Assembly (NCBI GenBank): GCA_023443985.1
Contig: JAEZSJ010000016.1
Location: 1-7,942, forward strand
Direction: 5' to 3'
From: Verrucomicrobiota bacterium
GTDB taxonomy: Bacteria; Verrucomicrobiota; Verrucomicrobiia; Opitutales; Opitutaceae
DNA: 7,942 bases
The position numbers and the translations under genes were made by a program. Below the pieces are notes generated by a model. It had not been told where the DNA came from and did no database searches. It saw only the letters and a program-made list of their open reading frames with translations. This document shows, one piece after another, positions 5,879-7,942 of the stretch (the first letter of the stretch is position 1; each line of letters begins with the position of its first letter).

Positions 5879-6906
5879 GATGCTGGGGAGTTGGAGGTGG
5901 AGAAGGCGTAGCCGTTGGCGGGAGGAAGCGCGGGCTCCGCGACGAGCGCGGCGCCCGGACGAAGCGAATGCGTGGAGGCGAAGCCGAAGCGTTCGGGCCG
6001 GGAGACCCGGAGGACTTCGTCGAAGGCGAGCTCGAGGTCGCCGGTGGTGCGGATCGTCTCGAGCGCGCCGGGCATGTCCGCCGGGACGAGCGCGGCGCTC
6101 ACGGCGGGATCGGCGAGCGTCCAGGCGAGCGCCACGCGCTGCGGGGGCTGCCCGCGTTCGCGGGCGATCCGCAGGAGTTCGGTGGAGGTCGCGTCGTTCA
6201 CCGGGATGGGCCGGGCCGGCGCGGCGGAGGCCGGACCGGTGTCGCCGGCGGTCAGGAACGGCGGTCGTACCACGAGCCCGAGGGACTGTTCCCGGGCGAG
6301 CTCGAGGCACTCGCGCCAGGACCCGAGATCGTGGGCGAAGGGCACCTCGATCTGCGCCGCCGCGAGCCGGCTCAACTGCCGGCGCGTGGCGTGGCCGTTC
6401 CACTCCATCGTGCGCCACGCGGGGAACGCGCAGCACCCGAGGTGACGGAACAGCCCGGCGCGCGCCAACGACTCCACGGCGACGAGCGTCTCGTCCACCG
6501 GCAGCGACTCGGTCCACCGCAGCAGCAGCAGGTCGAGGTGGGGAGACTGCAGCCGTTGGAGGACCCGCTCGCAATGTTCGCGGATGGCGGCGGCGATCCG
6601 GAAGTAGCTCCAGCCCGCATGTGGGGCGGGAAGCTGCAGGCACGAGGTGAGCACAAGGTCGCCACGGAGGATGCCGCGTTCACGCGACCAACGGCCGACG
6701 ATCGACTCGGCGACGCCGGCTGCGGCCGGATCGATGGCGTCGAGGGCGGAGTGGGCGTTGAACTGGATGAAGTTTCCGCCGGCTTGGCGGAAACCATCGA
6801 GCAGACTGAAGGCGGCTTCGGCGTCGAGGCTCCAGCCGAAGCCGTTGGTGTCGAGGCAGAGCTCCGAGACCTGGAGGTCGGTGCGTCCGAGTTTGCGTTT
6901 TCGCAT
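5875..6906 (-). CDS. Aldo/keto reductase-fold protein, probably catalytically inactive
   Basis: The 343-residue product has the AKR layout: an opening KLGRTDLQVSELCLDTNGFGW, a GGNFIQ segment (43-48) where normal members read NFFDTA, LVLTS (84-88), DLLLLRW (125-131), and a late VALAW helix with a VPADMP segment where cofactor phosphate would bind. By alignment in these motifs the four catalytic residues appear lost: Asp is Gln48, Tyr is Ser53, Lys is Ser88 and His is Arg130. The TIM-barrel spacing is otherwise intact, with no frameshift or stop, so this looks like a maintained pseudoenzyme or a distinct subfamily, not decay. It begins at ATG 6906, 24 nt after the phosphoesterase stop and with no clear ribosome binding site, and its TGA overlaps the rnk-like ATG. 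Ligand and role are unknown. Confidence 0.8.
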   Translation of the reverse strand: MRKRKLGRTDLQVSELCLDTNGFGWSLDAEAAFSLLDGFRQAGGNFIQFNAHSALDAIDPAAAGVAESIVGRWSRERGILRGDLVLTSCLQLPAPHAGWSYFRIAAAIREHCERVLQRLQSPHLDLLLLRWTESLPVDETLVAVESLARAGLFRHLGCCAFPAWRTMEWNGHATRRQLSRLAAAQIEVPFAHDLGSWRECLELAREQSLGLVVRPPFLTAGDTGPASAAPARPIPVNDATSTELLRIARERGQPPQRVALAWTLADPAVSAALVPADMPGALETIRTTGDLELAFDEVLRVSRPERFGFASTHSLRPGAALVAEPALPPANGYAFSTSNSPAS

Positions 6907-6930
6907 GGTGGTGCGGTTCGGAGTTGAGGT

Positions 6931-7638
6931 TCAGGCGGCGCAACGTTCCTCGCGCGCCGGGCGGGCGGTCGCCCACGAGACGGTCTCGACATCCGAGCCC
7001 AGGGGGCCCTCGGTCACGCGCGAAGCCGTGCCGCGGATCGGGTCGATCAGGATGTGGTTGGGAATCCGGCTGCTGCGGGAGCAGCCCGGATTGAGGTGGA
7101 CGGTGCCGTCGACCTCGCCGATCCACGCGGTGGGCTGATGGACGTGGCCGGAGAGCACGAGCCGCGGGCGGAGGATGGCGACGCTGCGGGCGAGGGCTTC
7201 GTCGCCGGCATCGAAACCGCGGACGGTGAGCGCGACCGGGCTACCGGCGGGTGGCAGGTGCGCCACCCAGATGTCGGCCGGTTCGGCGGGCAGGTCGCGG
7301 TAGCCGATCACATGGACCCGGTGTTCGCCGAGCCGGGCGGTGTTCTCGTCCGTCCACAGACGGGGACCGGAGATGCCGCGCAGCCAGAACGCAGGGCGCC
7401 GGGGCTGGCCGGGCGGCATGAACTCCAGATCGTGGTTGCCGCTGCAGACGCAGACCGGCCGGTTGAGCAGCCGCAGCCACTCGGCGACGAGCGAGGCCTG
7501 TTGCCGGTAGGGGATGGGGCGGGTCTGGTCGAGCAGGTCCCCGGTGATGCAGAGCAGGTCGTGGGCGGGGGCGGACTCGTGCAACCAGGCGAACCAGCGC
7601 TCGGTGAAGTGGAGATCGGTGACGTGAAGGATGGTCAT
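6931..7638 (-). CDS. Calcineurin-like metallophosphoesterase
   Basis: A 235-residue calcineurin-type phosphoesterase, expected to bind two metal ions. Metal-ligand motifs are in order: DLH (8-10), GD (33-34), GNHD (67-70), an isolated H at 127 (in VAHLPP), and GHVH (164-167). The domain is compact, with no signal peptide or membrane segment, so it should be cytoplasmic. The substrate cannot be told from sequence. Candidates include nucleotides, cyclic nucleotides and phosphoproteins. I chose the ATG at 7638 because MTILHVTDLHF begins the fold there and an AAAGGAG lies 7 nt upstream. A longer in-frame start at 7707 would add a 23-residue, Pro/Cys-containing extension unlike the family. It is the first gene of the likely minus-strand operon. 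The reductase-like gene follows after 24 nt. Confidence 0.88.
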   Translation of the reverse strand: MTILHVTDLHFTERWFAWLHESAPAHDLLCITGDLLDQTRPIPYRQQASLVAEWLRLLNRPVCVCSGNHDLEFMPPGQPRRPAFWLRGISGPRLWTDENTARLGEHRVHVIGYRDLPAEPADIWVAHLPPAGSPVALTVRGFDAGDEALARSVAILRPRLVLSGHVHQPTAWIGEVDGTVHLNPGCSRSSRIPNHILIDPIRGTASRVTEGPLGSDVETVSWATARPAREERCAA

Positions 7639-7645
7639 GGTGTTG

Positions 7646-7652
7646 CTCCTTT
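7646..7652 (-). promoter_or_regulatory. Ribosome binding site of the metallophosphoesterase
   Basis: On the minus strand it reads AAAGGAG, spaced 7 nt from the ATG at 7638. This is the clearest Shine-Dalgarno sequence in the window, and it fixes the start at 7638 over the longer alternative at 7707. Confidence 0.8.
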
Positions 7653-7664
7653 CGGGGTGGTTGG

Positions 7665-7680
7665 GGAACACGGGTGTTCC
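7665..7680. promoter_or_regulatory. Palindrome upstream of the metallophosphoesterase
   Basis: GGAACAC (7665-7671) and its exact inverse GTGTTCC (7674-7680) are separated by GG. It lies 26 nt upstream of the ATG at 7638 and upstream of the ribosome binding site. It may be a dimeric repressor operator, or in the leader RNA a hairpin with a 6- to 7-bp stem. No cognate regulator is visible in the window. Confidence 0.45.
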
Positions 7681-7771
7681 GCGAGGGAGGCAGGCAGGAC
7701 ACGACACGCCGGAGGCCGGCGCGGACGGAGGGGGGCGGAGGGCACGCCCCGCGAAGCCGGGCGGGCGGAGA
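7681..7771. other. GC-rich leader stretch upstream of phosphoesterase
   Basis: Between the small ORF and the palindrome lies about 90 nt of very GC-rich sequence, including a G-rich run at about 7726-7740 on the plus strand. I see no credible gene, no clear -10 or -35 and no RNA gene. The promoter of the minus-strand operon, if present, must lie here or farther upstream. Confidence 0.4.
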
Positions 7772-7843
7772 TCAGCCGGGCTCGGTGCCGCGGGGGCGCC
7801 GCCGGCCGAGGAAATCCGGAAGCTGGTGACGAAGAGCGTTCAC
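7772..7843 (-). CDS. Possible 23-residue ORF with ribosome binding site
   Basis: A GTG at 7843 is preceded by GGAGGAG on the minus strand (7857-7851, 7-nt spacer) and opens a 23-codon frame, MNALRHQLPDFLGRRRPRGTEPG, ending TGA at 7774-7772. Its GTGA overlaps the stop of an upstream frame by 4 nt, like other junctions in this window. No homology is recognised, so it may be a small protein, the start of an unrecognised leader, or chance. Confidence 0.25.
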   Translation of the reverse strand: MNALRHQLPDFLGRRRPRGTEPG

Positions 7844-7942
7844 GACCGGGCTCCTCCGGCGAAGGCGGGCAGCAGCGGGGCTCGCGGGGCGGGCGCCGCC
7901 ACGGGCTGCCGGGCGCCGCCGGCGGGCGCCCAGTGCTCGCGC
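7840..7942 (-). CDS. Possible C-terminus of an upstream gene (partial)
   Basis: A minus-strand frame runs in from the window edge and ends in TGA at 7842-7840 after at least 33 codons (REHWAPAGG near the edge, AFAGGARS at the end). It is Ala/Pro/Gly-rich with mainly G or C in third positions, but all frames are GC-rich here, so coding support is weak. It would overlap the GTG of the small ORF at 7843. I cannot name the gene. Confidence 0.25.
   Translation of the reverse strand, partial: REHWAPAGGARQPVAAPAPRAPLLPAFAGGARS

Noticed and set aside
5879..6643. N-terminal extension of the Rnk-like frame upstream of 5878
   Set aside because: The frame stays open upstream but gives Arg/Ala/Pro-rich sequence antiphase to the reductase-like gene. 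The ATG at 5878 with its 4-nt overlap gives a protein of normal Rnk length.
5968..6927. 319-codon open frame on the plus strand opposite the reductase-like gene
   Set aside because: Antisense to a frame with intact AKR landmarks. Gly/Glu/Arg-rich and without family features.
7639..7707. Longer start for the phosphoesterase at 7707
   Set aside because: It would translate through the ribosome binding site and the palindrome and add 23 residues unlike the family. The internal ATG at 7638 has the strong ribosome binding site.
7891..7920. Short direct repeat GGGCGCCGCC at 7891-7900 and 7911-7920
   Set aside because: Only 10 bp in a stretch that is nearly all G and C, so chance is likely.

Overview
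This is a GC-rich bacterial chromosomal window, coding on both strands with little spacer. I see housekeeping genes (nusB, ftsY, an rlmI-type rRNA methyltransferase) beside a homospermidine synthase, an Rnk-type protein and a GxxExxY-family protein. The gene mix, very high GC and frequent non-ATG starts would suit a Verrucomicrobiota (Opitutaceae-like) genome, but that assignment rests on general resemblance, not on a search.

Left half, plus strand: the C-terminal part of nusB (cut by the window edge), then a 523-bp unit (463-985) holding a GxxExxY protein gene between near-perfect inverted repeats, then ftsY, then a DUF2007-like protein with two C-terminal membrane segments, then the rlmI-like methyltransferase, which starts 6 nt after its neighbour's stop. 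The GxxExxY unit interrupts an otherwise compact run of RNA-metabolism and secretion genes, is visibly more A/T-rich and is bordered by repeated GGAAA-type octamers. It looks like an inserted cassette.

Right half, minus strand (transcribed from about 7640 down to 3987): a calcineurin-like metallophosphoesterase with a strong ribosome binding site, an aldo/keto reductase-fold protein that seems to have lost all four catalytic residues, an Rnk/GreA-GreB C-terminal-domain protein, and homospermidine synthase. The last three are joined by 4-nt start/stop overlaps, so they are probably one translationally coupled operon. The two halves converge at 3920/3987 with only 66 nt between stops.

Right edge (7639-7942): mostly very GC-rich sequence. 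It holds a 16-bp palindrome upstream of the phosphoesterase, a possible 23-codon ORF with a good ribosome binding site, and possibly the C-terminus of another minus-strand gene running out of the window.

The most unusual things are the inverted-repeat-bounded GxxExxY unit and the pseudoenzyme-like reductase tightly coupled to Rnk and homospermidine synthase.
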